In this document: piece after piece, positions 47,718 to 58,775 of the stretch
How positions within the stretch are numbered: the first letter of the stretch is position 1
Layout: each line of letters starts with the position of its first letter
Assembly: GCF_000967655.1 (NCBI RefSeq)
Contig: NZ_JXYA01000036.1
Location: forward strand, 1-64,000
Origin: Pseudoalteromonas rubra
GTDB lineage: Bacteria > Pseudomonadota > Gammaproteobacteria > Enterobacterales > Alteromonadaceae
DNA: 64,000 bases
Reading direction: 5' to 3'
Position numbers and translations under genes: made by a program
The notes under the pieces: model-generated
Databases searched by the model: none
What the model was told of the DNA's origin: nothing
What the model saw: the letters and a program-made list of their open reading frames with translations, nothing else

Positions 47718-48490
47718 CCGTCGCTTTGGTGCAGCAGGCCATTGAGTGGCTGGCACCTGAGCACAATTTTGCTCAGCTGGATGCGCAGTTGAGTGCCGAG
47801 CAGGCGCAGCTTAACGGCTGTGATTTGATTGTTCTACCGGAAACTTTTTCAACCGGTTTTGCGCTGGCGGAGCCTTGTGCAGAATCGCCACATCACGGTG
47901 AGGCGCTGGCTTTTTTACAGCGTCAGGCACAGCGCTGGCAGGCGGTTGTGGCAGGCAGTGTCTTGGTCGCACAGGGTGAGAAAAAAGCCAATCGTTTCTA
48001 CTGGTGCTGGCCGGATGGCACAGTGCGCCATTACGATAAACGCCATTTGTTTTGTCTGGGTAAAGAGGGGGAGCATGTGATTGCCGGGCAGGAGCGGGTG
48101 GTGTTTGAGGTGAATGGCTTTCGGATCTTACCTCAGGTGTGTTACGACCTGCGTTTTCCAGTATTCCAGCGTAACCGCAATGACTATGACCTCATGATCA
48201 ATGTCGCCAACTGGCCTGCTGCACGCCGTCGCATTTGGGATACGCTATTGCAGGCCAGGGCGATTGAAAATCAGTGTTATGTACTGGGCTGTAACCGGGT
48301 TGGGGATGACGGTTATGGCACGGCGCACAATGGTGGCACGGCGGCCTATGATTATACCGGCGCCTTACTTTCGAGCACTCCGGATAATCAAGCTGATGTG
48401 CTGGTGGTGAGCCTGGAAAAAGCGCCGCTGGAGAGCTTTAAGCAGGGCTTTCCTGCCCATCTGGATGCTGATCCATTTACCCTGCAATAA
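47705..48490 (+). CDS. yafV: Omega-amidase, YafV-like (nitrilase superfamily)
   Basis: 261 residues. Nitrilase triad: Glu in VLPETFSTGF, Lys in HYDKRHLF, Cys in PQVCYDLRFPVF. The family hydrolyses alpha-ketoglutaramate, the by-product made when glutamine is the amino donor in methionine transamination. Overlap with the aminotransferase gene supports that pairing. Confidence 0.92.
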   Translation: MSTLTVALVQQAIEWLAPEHNFAQLDAQLSAEQAQLNGCDLIVLPETFSTGFALAEPCAESPHHGEALAFLQRQAQRWQAVVAGSVLVAQGEKKANRFYWCWPDGTVRHYDKRHLFCLGKEGEHVIAGQERVVFEVNGFRILPQVCYDLRFPVFQRNRNDYDLMINVANWPAARRRIWDTLLQARAIENQCYVLGCNRVGDDGYGTAHNGGTAAYDYTGALLSSTPDNQADVLVVSLEKAPLESFKQGFPAHLDADPFTLQ

Positions 48491-48498
48491 GCCTGTGT

Positions 48499-48527
48499 AC
48501 AGCGCGCTGAGTACCTCGGCGCGCTGT
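48499..48527. terminator. Hairpin between yafV and the chemoreceptor gene
   Basis: ACAGCGCGC and GCGCGCTGT flank an 11-base loop. Shared by convergent genes; no long T-run. Confidence 0.55.
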
Positions 48528-48551
48528 CGTAACACTCACCCTGATGCGGGC

Positions 48552-51500
48552 CTAAGAAGCGTTATAGCTGTGGATCAGCAGCTCCTGCTCAGGCTGTGCT
48601 GTGGCGCTTTGCGGATGTGACGCAATTTCAAAATAACCCAGCAGTTCACGCATGGCATTGGCTTGCTCCGCCATTTGCCTCGCCGCAGCCATGGTTTCTT
48701 CGGTGATGGCCGAGTTTTCCTGAATTAAGTCGGTGAGACGCTGTACCACGATATCCACTTCTTTGATCGACTGTTGCTGTGTGGTCGTCGACATATTGAT
48801 TTTCACTATGTTCTGACTGACATCGGCAACGGCTTCGACTATCTGATTGAGCTTATCTCCCGAATCATTTGCCAGCTGGGTGCCTTGTTCTACCTTCTCG
48901 TTGCTGTTGGCAATGATCTCTTTAATTTGCTTGGCTGAGGCGGCACTGCGACCGGCGAGCTCGCGCACTTCGTTGGCAACCACCGCAAAGCCACGACCAT
49001 TTTCGCCGGCCCGGGCGGCCTCGACGGCGGCGTTCAAAGCTAGCAAATTGGTCTGGAACGCCAATGCATCAATCACTGACACTATTTCGTTGATGTCTTT
49101 GCTGGCCCGATTAACTTCACCTATGGCGGCGACCGTGTCCTGCGACAGCGAGCCACCTTCTTTGGCGATGGTCTCGGCATTGCTGGCCAGCTCTACGGCG
49201 GTGCCGGATTGTTTGGCCACCTGCGTCAGCTCTTCCAGCATGTGACCTGTGCTGGCACTGGCTTCTTCCAGGTTAGCAGCCTGCTCTTCGGTACGCTGGC
49301 TGATCTCGGTGTTGCTGGCGGCAATTTCACCGGCACTTTGCGTAACCTGGCCTGCCGCATACTGGATCCCTTCAATCACTTCGGTCAGTTTGGCGATGGT
49401 GGCATTCACATCGCGCTGCAGGGTTTCAAAAACGCCCTCATAATGGCCATTGATCTGCTCATTGAGCTGTCCTTTGGCCAGCGCCCCCAGCACCCGGGTA
49501 ACTTCATTGATGGCGTCGGAAACTGTGGTGGTCGACGTATTCACATCTTGTTTGAGCTGTAACAGCTGACCCTGCAGGTCGGATTCTATTTGAATGGTAA
49601 AATCCCCTTGACTCATGGCTGACATCACGCTGGCCAGCTCTTCAATCACGCGGCTGAGGTTATTCACTGAATGATTGATATCGGCTTTGAGGGTGTCCAG
49701 CTGGCCCAGCATGGGCGAATTAATGGTTCTATCGAAGCGGCCATGGCTGATGGCCATCATCACTGAGGAAATTTCGCTGATGGCTTCATCGACACTGCGT
49801 ACCGACACATTAATGTGTTCTTTTAATTCCCCCAGCTGGCCCTGCGCGGGCGTCGAGACGGCCTGTTTAAAATCGCCCTCACTGACCGCTGCCATGGTGT
49901 GGCCGATGTCTTCAATAATGGCGGCGAGATTCTCCACGCTGGAGTTGGTGTCTTCTTTGAGTTCTTCCAGCTGGCCGCGCAATGGTAATTCCAGGCGCTG
50001 GCTAAAGTCGCCCTGGCGCAATGCACTCATCATGGCTGCCAGTCCATCAATGGCCCCGGCAACGCTGCTTACTGAATTGTTCACGCTCACTTTGAGCTGT
50101 TGCAGGCTGCCCTGCGCTTCAACCTGCACTTGTCCCTGAAAATGGCCTTGCTCCATATCCGACATCACGCTGACAATTTCCGTCATGGTGGTATTGATAG
50201 AGTGCATTGAGCTGTTGATATGGGATTTCAGGGTGGCCAGATCGCCACACATCTCGGATTCCAGCTGTTTATCAAACTGGCCCTGTGACATGGCATGGAT
50301 CACCTGGCCTATGTCACTCAGTGCACTTTGCAGGCTCTGGGCGCAATCATTGGTGGCGCGTTTGAGGCTATCCAGTTCGCCCTTACATGGCACGCTGATC
50401 CTGTCATCAAAGCGCCCGGCCGCCATGCGGTCCATCACCCGATTGGTCTCTGAAATAGACAGCTGAAGGGCGTCCAGCAAGGAGTTAAACGCCTGGCCGC
50501 AGCGACCAATTTCGTCCAGAGTATTGATCTCAGTGCGCAATGCGAAGTCGCCTTCTTGCTCCACTTTACGAATGGTGTTCACCAGCGCGTGCACCGGACG
50601 GGTCAGGGTACGAGCAAACCAGCAAGCGGCCAGTACTATCATTAGTACACAGGCACCCAGCACGATCAGCAACTGAGTGCGTAAGGTATTGATTGGGGCA
50701 AAGGCCTCGGCTTCGTCAATTTCTGCCAGTAATGCCCAGCGCACGTTGAAAATGTCCACCGAAGTATAAGCTGACAGCACCGGGTTACCGTTGTAGTCGA
50801 GTACTACTTTTTGCCCTTGCTGCCCCTGCATGGCCTGCTGGAAGGCTTCCGTGTTCACTGTGCCTTTGTCCGGGTGGCGAAACGAGGCCGTCACTGAGTG
50901 GTGAACCGGGTCCAGATAAGAGTCTGAACGCATCAGGCCTTCCGGGCCAACCAGGTAAGTCTCACCGCTTTCTCCCAATCCCTGACGCTCTGTCATAATG
51001 GCATTCAGGGCGTCTATCGAAAGTTGAACAATGAGGGTGGCTGGTGCCTGACCATCGATGAGCAGTGGCGCAGCAACAAAACTGGCCGGAGCGTTATAAG
51101 AAGGCAAGTATTGCTGGTAATCCACAAAGGCGATTTCCCCTTCGCGGGTTAACTTCCGCCCGGCCTTGAAGGCCTCGGCAATGTTGCTTTGTGCGTAGGG
51201 GCCATAGAGCAAAGAGGTGGCAAAGTCGCTCTCTTTGTACACTGAGTAAATGATATTGCCACTCAGATTATCCACGATAAAAATATCGTAAAACTCATAG
51301 ACTTCAGCAATTTTACTGAAGAAGGCATGGTGCTGCTGGTGGACCCGATCATAGGCGTCGCCAGCTCCACTGTTAATCAGGTTGAGCTTTTCGCCCAGCG
51401 GGTGGGGGTTGTCGGCCAGGTAGCGGGTTTGTAGTGTGATCCCCTGAGGGGACAATTCCGATAACAATATCGCTGGTGGTGCGGCCTGCTCATTCAGTGA

Positions 51501-51860
51501 TTTAAAGCGGGGTGCAAACTGGTCGCGATAAAAGCCTTGCAGGCTGGCGGGAACGGCAACGGTATCATCGACTTCGCCATAGGCCTGAATAAACTCTGTG
51601 GCGGCTTGTTTTACATAGGGGTTCACCGCCAGTGAAACCAGCTCGTCCTGCACGCCGCTGAAATGGCGCTCTATGGCGCTTTCTTTAATTTCGCCCACCG
51701 CGCCCAGTTGGGCATACACCTGACGGGTCATGGCGTCGGATGATTGCATCAGGGTCATGGCGATAATGATGGCGGTCGGGATCAGGGCAACCAGTAAAAA
51801 GGCCGAGATCAATTTTTGTGTCAGGTTAAGTGACTTAAAGAAGTGGCTGAGATCAGACAT
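48552..51860 (-). CDS. Methyl-accepting chemotaxis protein with tandem HAMP array
   Basis: 1102 residues. First membrane helix at about 16-36, large periplasmic dCache-like sensor to about 390, second helix at 396-416. Then come about nine units of roughly 45 residues (about 429-834), for example [20 protein letters not shown]. These read as linked HAMP modules, far more than the usual one. The methyl-accepting region follows, with the hairpin tip [20 protein letters not shown] and [14 protein letters not shown]. Signals through CheA/CheW. Confidence 0.9.
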   Translation of the reverse strand: MSDLSHFFKSLNLTQKLISAFLLVALIPTAIIIAMTLMQSSDAMTRQVYAQLGAVGEIKESAIERHFSGVQDELVSLAVNPYVKQAATEFIQAYGEVDDTVAVPASLQGFYRDQFAPRFKSLNEQAAPPAILLSELSPQGITLQTRYLADNPHPLGEKLNLINSGAGDAYDRVHQQHHAFFSKIAEVYEFYDIFIVDNLSGNIIYSVYKESDFATSLLYGPYAQSNIAEAFKAGRKLTREGEIAFVDYQQYLPSYNAPASFVAAPLLIDGQAPATLIVQLSIDALNAIMTERQGLGESGETYLVGPEGLMRSDSYLDPVHHSVTASFRHPDKGTVNTEAFQQAMQGQQGQKVVLDYNGNPVLSAYTSVDIFNVRWALLAEIDEAEAFAPINTLRTQLLIVLGACVLMIVLAACWFARTLTRPVHALVNTIRKVEQEGDFALRTEINTLDEIGRCGQAFNSLLDALQLSISETNRVMDRMAAGRFDDRISVPCKGELDSLKRATNDCAQSLQSALSDIGQVIHAMSQGQFDKQLESEMCGDLATLKSHINSSMHSINTTMTEIVSVMSDMEQGHFQGQVQVEAQGSLQQLKVSVNNSVSSVAGAIDGLAAMMSALRQGDFSQRLELPLRGQLEELKEDTNSSVENLAAIIEDIGHTMAAVSEGDFKQAVSTPAQGQLGELKEHINVSVRSVDEAISEISSVMMAISHGRFDRTINSPMLGQLDTLKADINHSVNNLSRVIEELASVMSAMSQGDFTIQIESDLQGQLLQLKQDVNTSTTTVSDAINEVTRVLGALAKGQLNEQINGHYEGVFETLQRDVNATIAKLTEVIEGIQYAAGQVTQSAGEIAASNTEISQRTEEQAANLEEASASTGHMLEELTQVAKQSGTAVELASNAETIAKEGGSLSQDTVAAIGEVNRASKDINEIVSVIDALAFQTNLLALNAAVEAARAGENGRGFAVVANEVRELAGRSAASAKQIKEIIANSNEKVEQGTQLANDSGDKLNQIVEAVADVSQNIVKINMSTTTQQQSIKEVDIVVQRLTDLIQENSAITEETMAAARQMAEQANAMRELLGYFEIASHPQSATAQPEQELLIHSYNAS

Positions 51861-52093
51861 GCTCCCTGCTCCTTGTGTTAGCTGATATACCCGTGAGGCT
51901 GGACTGGTCGCATCTGCACAAGTGGCCTCGCTGCGCCGCCATCATAGCATGTGCCTGACGACAGAGTATCCTATTCAGTGACACAGTTTAGAACAGTTCG
52001 CGATATTATCCAGAACGTGGATCGGGACAGGGTCAGGTGTGTAAGGCTTTGTTGCCAGAGAATAAATGCACAGAAGGGGCATTTGACGAAAAA

Positions 52094-52115
52094 AAAGCAG
52101 CCTTTCGGCTGCTTT
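52094..52115 (-). terminator. Terminator of the propeller/amidohydrolase gene
   Basis: AAAGCAGCC-TTTC-GGCTGCTTT with a run of eight T on the minus strand. Confidence 0.85.
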
Positions 52116-52135
52116 ATGAATGAAATGACCGGATA

Positions 52136-55100
52136 TTAGTGTTTCCAGTGATATTTATGTGCTTTTTCTTCCATATAAGCTTCGGTCGCCGGATGCATCG
52201 GCGTTTTGCTACCATTTTCGAAGAACAGCGGCTGGCGCTTCACATTGTAGTTGCCGGTTTCGTTCATCGTTGCGGCATCATAGATGCGGCCATTCAGAAC
52301 GGTGTAGGCAACTTTTTCTGATTCGCGGATATCGCTGAGCACATCACCGTCGATGATCACTAAGTCAGCAAGTTTACCTTTTTCAATGGTGCCAATATCG
52401 TGATCCATGGCCAGGTATTTGGCACCGTCGATGGTGCCGCTGCGCAGCGCTTCCCAAGGCGTAAAGCCACCTTGTGCCATTGACCACAACTCCCAGTGGG
52501 CGCCCAGGCCTTCACGCTGGCCGTGTGCACCAATGTGCACAGTAACGCCTTTGTCGCGTAGCTGCTTGGCAGATTTCGCCGCATTGATATGGTTGTAGTG
52601 GTGCTCAGGTGCTTTTTCACGACGTACAGAGCGTGGGTTCAGAATGTAGTCCGGAACAAAGCTTGCCAGGCGCTCATTCTTCCACACGTCGGTGGTGTCG
52701 TAGAAGTAGTCTTCCCCTTTAATACCGCCATAAGCCACGTTAAAGGTTGGGGTAAAGCCGGCTTTGGTCTGGCTCCACATTTGCGTTATGTCTGAGTAAA
52801 TATTCGGGATTGGCAGGGCGTGCTCAAGACCCGTGTGACCGTCGATGATCATGTTCATGTTCTGCTGGAACTTAGAGCCGCCTTCCGGTACCACCATGAT
52901 CTCCATCTGTTTTGCCGCTTCCAGCACTTGCTGGCGGGTATCACGACGGGGGTGGTTGTAGCTCTTAACTGTGATCGCACCAGCGTCTTTCAGACGCTTA
53001 ACGTGGAATTGCGCATCTTCCAGGTTGCTGATCGGCGTTTTGTAGCCAGGTGCATTACCGGCATAGAGGATCCGGCCTACGGAGTAAATACGCGGTGCGA
53101 CGGTCAGGCCGGCACGTTGTAATTCCGCCATAGAGAACACTTCGTTGGAGTCATTCGACGGATCGTGAATGGTGGTCACACCAAAGCTCACATTCGACAG
53201 CTGATTCCAGTTTTGCTCAGGTTGCAGGTTGTAGCTGCCATAGCTGCCGTGCGCGTGGGCATCGACCAGACCTGGGATCACGGTTTTACCTGTGATGTCC
53301 ATTACCTTGGCTTTGCTTGGGATCTCGACTTCGCTGCGGGTGCCCACTGCGATAATGCGGTTTTCCTCAATTAACACGACACCATCTTCGATGATCTCTT
53401 GCTGCTCATCCGCATTGCGCATGGTCACGACTTTACCGCCAACCAGGGCCAGAATGCCCTCTGGTTTGTCGGCTTTTTTCTCAAAGCTCAGGTCGATCCC
53501 TTCGGCAGTTAATGGTGCGGCTTCGGCTGCGGCACCTTGTAAAAATGCAAAGGTGTCGGTCAGCTTACGCTGATATAAAGTCGGACCAAAGGCCCAGGTT
53601 AACGCACTGCTGTCTGCTTTCCAGTTCAGGAAGTCACCTGAATATTTAGAGACTTGCTGCACCGGGAAAGATTTAGACCCTTTATTGATAGACAGGGTTT
53701 TACCTGTGCTGGCGAACGGGGCAACAAAGGTATTGAAGTTCTCGATGAAGGCTACGTAGTTACCATCTGGCGAGACGCGGTAATCAAAAATGTAGTCGCC
53801 TTTAAAGTGTGAACGCTCTTTTTCACCATTGAGGTCAACGGATTTCAGTTCGCGGTGTGTCTCATCGCTCATCGCGCTGAAATAGATACGGTCTTTTTCC
53901 GCCCCAAAGTGCGGGTTGTCGCCTCGTTTGATGATGCGCTTGGCTTCGCCACCTTTGGCACTGGTCAGGTAGATGCCTGGTTCCATTGACCAGTCACCGC
54001 TGAGCAGGTAGCCACCGGTCACTTTGCGATACAGCACGTGCTTACCATCTGGTGAGAAGCTCGGGTTGATGTAATGACCCGGATCCTGAGTGATCACTCG
54101 ACCTTTACCGCCACTGGCCGAGACAACGCGCACGGCGCCTAAGTCCTGATCGTCCCAGCTGGTGTATACGATGTACTTACCATCGCGCGAGAAACTTGGG
54201 TAAAACTCAAAGTGGTCGTTTTGTGTTGTTACACGGCGTACTTTACCTGAGGCAATGTCTTTGGTGTACAAATGGCCCAGCGCCTGGAACAGGGCGGTTT
54301 TACCATCCGGAGAGAGCTGTGACCAACGCGCCAGTTTGACCTTGAAGGTATCCGGTGCCACATCAACAGCAAACTTCAGTGCCGGGGTAATTTCTTTTTC
54401 AGCTACTACGCGGGTTGGGATCACCTTCGCCTGCTTGCTGGCAATATCCACTTTGTGGAAGACGCCACCGGCCCAGAAAACCAATGCTTTGCCATCCGGC
54501 GTGTAAGCGAATGCCGGGGTGTTACCCTGTGCACCATTGGCTTCTTGCAGATCCCGGTCCAGACCGGCAAAGATCTCGGTTTCGATACCTGACTTCAGAT
54601 CTTTGATGTACAAGGCACTTTGCATGACCTTGCCATTTTCAATGCGCTTTACGAATGCCAGTGATTTACCGTCCGGGCTTGGCGTTGGGCGAATTGCACC
54701 GCCTGAGCCACGGATCACGGTTTCTTCTTCACCTGTGGCCAGATCCCAGGAGCGGATCTCAAATACCGAATCCAGTGCATTTTTGTTGTATTCCCAGCGT
54801 ACGCCAGGGGTGGCATCCACTGAGTAATAGAGCTTCTTACCATCGGTAGAAAAGGCAGGCTCGGCAATATTCTTCTGCGATTTTGCACCGTGCAAACGAT
54901 CGCGTACAACCACGCCTTTACCACCTGAAATATGGTACATACGGATTGAACCACCTGGAATAGTACGACCGGTTACCTGACCTTGTTTTACCGCGATGTA
55001 CTGGCCATTCGGCGACCAGGCCGGGTTATGCAGCAGGTTGTGAGACTCATCAGACACCTGGCGCATGTTGCTGCCGTCAATGTCCATCACCCACAGGTTT

Positions 55101-55465
55101 TCAGCGCCTTCACGGTCTGAAATGAACGCAATTTTAGTGCCGTCCGGAGAGAACTTAGGCTGGAAGTTCCAGGCTCTGTCGCTGGTGATAGCCGTTGCTT
55201 TACCACCGCTAATGGGCATCACGTAAATGTCGCCCAGCATATCGAAGATAATGGATTGTCCATCCGGACTGACATCCAGGTTACTCCAGGTGGTTTCATT
55301 GGTGTCTATGGTAATGGTTTGCTTGTCACCCGGCGGGTTCAGCACGCTCCACTCTTTAGTGCTGGCAGCGTCTGCTTTATCTGTGGTGGCTGCTACGCTA
55401 GGCGTGCTCAGGCCAATCATGGCGGCACCGATGGCAATGGCCAGCGGCGATTTAAGTAGTGTCAT
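52136..55465 (-). CDS. TolB-like beta-propeller fused to amidohydrolase
   Basis: 1109 residues from the ATG at 55465 (AAGGA upstream; the longer frame lacks a site). Signal peptide to about 27 (ending SVAA). Residues about 60-640 hold PD40/WD40-like blades with repeated SPDGK motifs. Residues about 665-1090 form an amidohydrolase: GLVDAHAHGSYGSYN (metal His pair), then HPRRDTRQ, GHTGLEHALP, HIGAHGQ, and a C-terminal metal-domain strand GTIEKGKLADLVIIDGDVL. Periplasmic, possibly peptidase-like; substrate unknown. Confidence 0.88.
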   Translation of the reverse strand: MTLLKSPLAIAIGAAMIGLSTPSVAATTDKADAASTKEWSVLNPPGDKQTITIDTNETTWSNLDVSPDGQSIIFDMLGDIYVMPISGGKATAITSDRAWNFQPKFSPDGTKIAFISDREGAENLWVMDIDGSNMRQVSDESHNLLHNPAWSPNGQYIAVKQGQVTGRTIPGGSIRMYHISGGKGVVVRDRLHGAKSQKNIAEPAFSTDGKKLYYSVDATPGVRWEYNKNALDSVFEIRSWDLATGEEETVIRGSGGAIRPTPSPDGKSLAFVKRIENGKVMQSALYIKDLKSGIETEIFAGLDRDLQEANGAQGNTPAFAYTPDGKALVFWAGGVFHKVDIASKQAKVIPTRVVAEKEITPALKFAVDVAPDTFKVKLARWSQLSPDGKTALFQALGHLYTKDIASGKVRRVTTQNDHFEFYPSFSRDGKYIVYTSWDDQDLGAVRVVSASGGKGRVITQDPGHYINPSFSPDGKHVLYRKVTGGYLLSGDWSMEPGIYLTSAKGGEAKRIIKRGDNPHFGAEKDRIYFSAMSDETHRELKSVDLNGEKERSHFKGDYIFDYRVSPDGNYVAFIENFNTFVAPFASTGKTLSINKGSKSFPVQQVSKYSGDFLNWKADSSALTWAFGPTLYQRKLTDTFAFLQGAAAEAAPLTAEGIDLSFEKKADKPEGILALVGGKVVTMRNADEQQEIIEDGVVLIEENRIIAVGTRSEVEIPSKAKVMDITGKTVIPGLVDAHAHGSYGSYNLQPEQNWNQLSNVSFGVTTIHDPSNDSNEVFSMAELQRAGLTVAPRIYSVGRILYAGNAPGYKTPISNLEDAQFHVKRLKDAGAITVKSYNHPRRDTRQQVLEAAKQMEIMVVPEGGSKFQQNMNMIIDGHTGLEHALPIPNIYSDITQMWSQTKAGFTPTFNVAYGGIKGEDYFYDTTDVWKNERLASFVPDYILNPRSVRREKAPEHHYNHINAAKSAKQLRDKGVTVHIGAHGQREGLGAHWELWSMAQGGFTPWEALRSGTIDGAKYLAMDHDIGTIEKGKLADLVIIDGDVLSDIRESEKVAYTVLNGRIYDAATMNETGNYNVKRQPLFFENGSKTPMHPATEAYMEEKAHKYHWKH

Positions 55466-55603
55466 AGTGAAATTTCCTTCAGATTTCTTGTTATCTGGGT
55501 AGTCAGGCACCCTGTGTCAGCTAGGATGAACAAATTTTCCCATAAAGTCGACTTTGTGGCGATAAAAGTACCGCTTTGTGCGTTTGCTTTTAGGCCTCTT
55601 GTG

Positions 55604-57775
55604 TCAGCCGACGGTCTGGTGGCGCACATACTGCAAATACGCTTCCAGGCTCTGTTGCCACAAGACCATGGCATCTGCCAGCTCCTCGTCACAGCGTTTC
55701 TTGTCCAGCAGTCGGCGTTCAATTTTCTTAAGCGTCAGGCCATAGCGATTAAAGCCAAGCTGCAAGGCCGTGCTGGCCTGGCGGTGCAAGAGTTTGATGC
55801 ACTGTTGATCGTCCTCATCCAGTAGCTGCTGAATGTGGCGCAGTTTAGTGCGTGCGGATAACACAAATTCATTATAAATCGACGACACTTCATCTTCGCT
55901 AAAGCCACTGAGCGACGCGACCGCGCTTTCATCATATAAAGTGTCACTGAGCTCGACGCTGATGTCCGGCGTTTGCGCTTTTTGTGAGTTACTGATGGCC
56001 TGACGCAGTTTATCTTGTTTGATTGGCTTACCCACAACGTCGCGGATCCCCAGTGCCAGATACTCCTTAATTTCTTCCGGGCTGAGGCTGGCGGTAAAGG
56101 CTAAGAACGGCGTACGGCGATTTTTATGTGCTATGTTTTTGAGGCGCTTGAGCACCTCCTGACCCGTTAAATCTGGCAGGTTCATATCCAGCAGCACCAC
56201 ATCAAAGGCATGCTTAGTGAGCTGCTCAATGGCACTTTGACCATCGTTGGCCAGCTTGATCCTGTGCTCATCAATGGCCATAAATTCGATGGCAATCTTG
56301 CGATTGAGGTCTAAGTCTTCAACCAACAGAACGTCCAGACCGGTTGCGTAGTCGACATTATGATGGCGCTTTTCAACCAGGCTGAGTTCTCCGACGGTTA
56401 AGGTTAAGTCAAAGCTGAAGGAGCTGCCTTTATCCAGCTCGCTAATGATCTCCAGCTGGCTGCCCATTTTATCCAGCAAACGTGCCGTGATAGCCAGTCC
56501 CAGACCGGTGCCGCCTTTGGTTTTTCCGGCACTGCTTTGCACATAAGGCTCGGTGAGTTTTTCTATGTCCTCTTCTTCAATGCCAGGGCCGGTATCTATC
56601 ACGCTAAAACGCACCCGGTGCTCCATATTCCCTTCTTTGACCAGCTCGACACAGATCTTGACCTCACCTTGATCGGTAAACTTGATGGCGTTACCGACCA
56701 GGTTGAGCAGGATCTGGCGCAGTTTTTGTTGGTCACAGTAATAGCAAACCTGCTCGGGCATGTCGTATACCAGCGTAAAGGTGAGCCCGCGCTGCTCGGC
56801 CATTGGGGTCATCAGCAGGCAAAGGTTGTTCAGCCAGCTTTTAAATTCAATGTCTTCGGCAGCCAGCACCTCGTCACTTTGCTCCAGACTGGCGTAGTCG
56901 AGTACCTTGTCGATGAGTAAATTGAGGGACTCGGCAGAATTAATAATGGCTTCGCAGTAGGCTTTGCTGGCCTGATCTCCAATACGGTTAAGCACCAGTT
57001 GCGCACTGCCCAGTATCCCGTTGAGAGGTGTGCGGATCTCATGACTGACGGTGGACAGAAACAAACCGCGGATCTCCAGGTCTTGCTGGGCTTTTTCAGT
57101 CAGGCGATTGAGGTTATGTTCGCGCCGCTCGTTACATAGTATGGCCATCCCGGTGGCGTAAAAAATGGGGGCCAGTACGCCATTGAAAAACAGCGTGATG
57201 GTGAACCAGGGGCTGTCGAGGAGGTTAGCATGGTTGATCTCACCCATTAATAAGGTACGGCCGGTAAACACACACAGAATAAAGCTCAGCACAATGAGAT
57301 AGACGATGCTGCCATTGGGATACAGGGGATGGGCATAGCGGATAAAATAGTACAGCAGCAATAATGCTTCGGCGATATGCTGGAGATCGGAGATCAGGAT
57401 GCGCTGTCTGAGCCCCGGTGCAACGGCGCTGAAATAGACCAGGGCGCAAAACAATATCCCGGTGATAATCAGATAAAACTGAAAGGCTTTGTCCCGGACA
57501 CCAAGAAACTGGCTGATCGCCCAGCAATGGAGCATGGATGCCGCAAACAACAGACCGTTGGCGACCCCTATGGTCTGCCACTGCTGGAAATGGCTGTGCA
57601 GCGCAAACCCAATAATGCCGGCAAACAACACCATAGGATAAAAAATGTATAACACCGTGCCGGGGGTGTCTTTGTTGGCCCGCCATGTCAGATAATTAAG
57701 AAGTGTCATCATGGCCGTCATAACGACGCTGGTGACATACAGAGTTTTGGGATCCAGCATGGTGTGCCCTAGCAA
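55604..57775 (-). CDS. Membrane hybrid histidine kinase with receiver and Hpt-like tail
   Basis: 723 residues. About seven membrane helices (1-215), then HisKA with the phosphoacceptor in STVSHEIRTPLNG (near 245), HATPase motifs (NLVGNAIKFTDQG, DTGPGIEEED, GGTGLGLAITARLL), a receiver (DVLLVEDLDLNRK, phospho-Asp in VVLLDMNLPDLTG) and a C-terminal helical Hpt-like region (CIKLLHRQASTALQLG). The phosphorelay parts are all in one protein. Its output regulator may be the LuxR-type gene just upstream. Confidence 0.9.
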   Translation of the reverse strand: MLGHTMLDPKTLYVTSVVMTAMMTLLNYLTWRANKDTPGTVLYIFYPMVLFAGIIGFALHSHFQQWQTIGVANGLLFAASMLHCWAISQFLGVRDKAFQFYLIITGILFCALVYFSAVAPGLRQRILISDLQHIAEALLLLYYFIRYAHPLYPNGSIVYLIVLSFILCVFTGRTLLMGEINHANLLDSPWFTITLFFNGVLAPIFYATGMAILCNERREHNLNRLTEKAQQDLEIRGLFLSTVSHEIRTPLNGILGSAQLVLNRIGDQASKAYCEAIINSAESLNLLIDKVLDYASLEQSDEVLAAEDIEFKSWLNNLCLLMTPMAEQRGLTFTLVYDMPEQVCYYCDQQKLRQILLNLVGNAIKFTDQGEVKICVELVKEGNMEHRVRFSVIDTGPGIEEEDIEKLTEPYVQSSAGKTKGGTGLGLAITARLLDKMGSQLEIISELDKGSSFSFDLTLTVGELSLVEKRHHNVDYATGLDVLLVEDLDLNRKIAIEFMAIDEHRIKLANDGQSAIEQLTKHAFDVVLLDMNLPDLTGQEVLKRLKNIAHKNRRTPFLAFTASLSPEEIKEYLALGIRDVVGKPIKQDKLRQAISNSQKAQTPDISVELSDTLYDESAVASLSGFSEDEVSSIYNEFVLSARTKLRHIQQLLDEDDQQCIKLLHRQASTALQLGFNRYGLTLKKIERRLLDKKRCDEELADAMVLWQQSLEAYLQYVRHQTVG

Positions 57776-57891
57776 TAAATCGACTTTGCTAGCATAAAAG
57801 GAAGTGGGAAATCAGTAAAGCGGTGTAAAGCGCGCAACAGTGCCGTTGTTAATTTGGCACTGCTGCAATCGCGCTTGCAGTGACGACTCCG

Positions 57892-58548
57892 CTAGCGGAT
57901 CTCGTCCGGGATATTTTGTTGCGCCCAGGACAATAATTCAATCCGGTTACGGCATTTCGTTTTTCTGAATGCACTGTAAAGGTGCGTTTTCACCGTATGC
58001 GGGCTGATGTTCAAGTCTTCAGCAATTTCTTTGTTCTTGGAGCCTTTACTCATCAGAGTAATAATGGCCTTTTCACGCTTGGTGAGTTTCACCGGCTCAA
58101 TATCACCTTCGGTCAGTTTGTGTAGTGCATCTTTGTTAAACTGCAACATGCGGTTCAATGCATTACACATAATCTCGCGACGATACCAGAGCTGGTCTTC
58201 CATCAGCAGACGGATCCCTTTCATCAGCACATCCGCATTATCCGTGGTGTAAAAGACACCTCGGATACCGCTGAGCAATGCGCGATTGGCCAGTTCCGGG
58301 TTTTCATCCAGGTTGAATAGCACAATATCACAGCTGACTTTGAGGTTGACGAGCTGCTCTTTTAACTGACCCCAGGCGTCGTTAGCGGCTGTTTCGATGA
58401 AGAGCAAACGAGTGTTCTCTGGTACTTCTGAAATATCTGTCCCAGTGATTACGTCCAACCCCTGAGTTTTCAGTAAAGGTTGTAATACATTGACGCCTAT
58501 GGTGTTAATAGGTTCTTTGTCTAGCAATAAAAATGCAGTACTGCTCAT
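57892..58548 (-). CDS. LuxR-type regulator with atypical receiver-like domain
   Basis: 218 residues. The N-terminal half is a CsgD-like receiver fold in which the expected phospho-Asp is Asn79 (DIVLFNLDEN). The C-terminal HTH (155-212) contains LTKREKAIITLMSKGSKNKE and NISPHTVKTHLYSAFRKTKC, standard LuxR/FixJ. It probably acts without phosphorylation, like CsgD. The hybrid kinase starts 116 bp downstream on the same strand. CsgD orthology is not claimed. Confidence 0.85.
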   Translation of the reverse strand: MSSTAFLLLDKEPINTIGVNVLQPLLKTQGLDVITGTDISEVPENTRLLFIETAANDAWGQLKEQLVNLKVSCDIVLFNLDENPELANRALLSGIRGVFYTTDNADVLMKGIRLLMEDQLWYRREIMCNALNRMLQFNKDALHKLTEGDIEPVKLTKREKAIITLMSKGSKNKEIAEDLNISPHTVKTHLYSAFRKTKCRNRIELLSWAQQNIPDEIR

Positions 58549-58679
58549 GTGGAAAACACTCTCATTCTGTCTGATTACGCAATGCTATCACGTGACTCAG
58601 GCCTTTTGTATTAGAAATCTCATCAATAAATAGATTGTTCTGCTATATATTGTGGCATTTCTGATCTTGTTGTCGAATT

Positions 58680-58706
58680 AAAGCCTTAGTTAAACCACTA
58701 AGGCTT
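58680..58706 (-). terminator. Terminator of hinT
   Basis: AAGCCTTAGT-TAAACC-ACTAAGGCTT, followed on the minus strand by TTAATT. Confidence 0.65.
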
Positions 58707-58775
58707 TGACTTTTATAATTTTAATTATGTTTTTGCTAATATGTTAGTAAATTACATTCTTTAACAAAGAATAAT

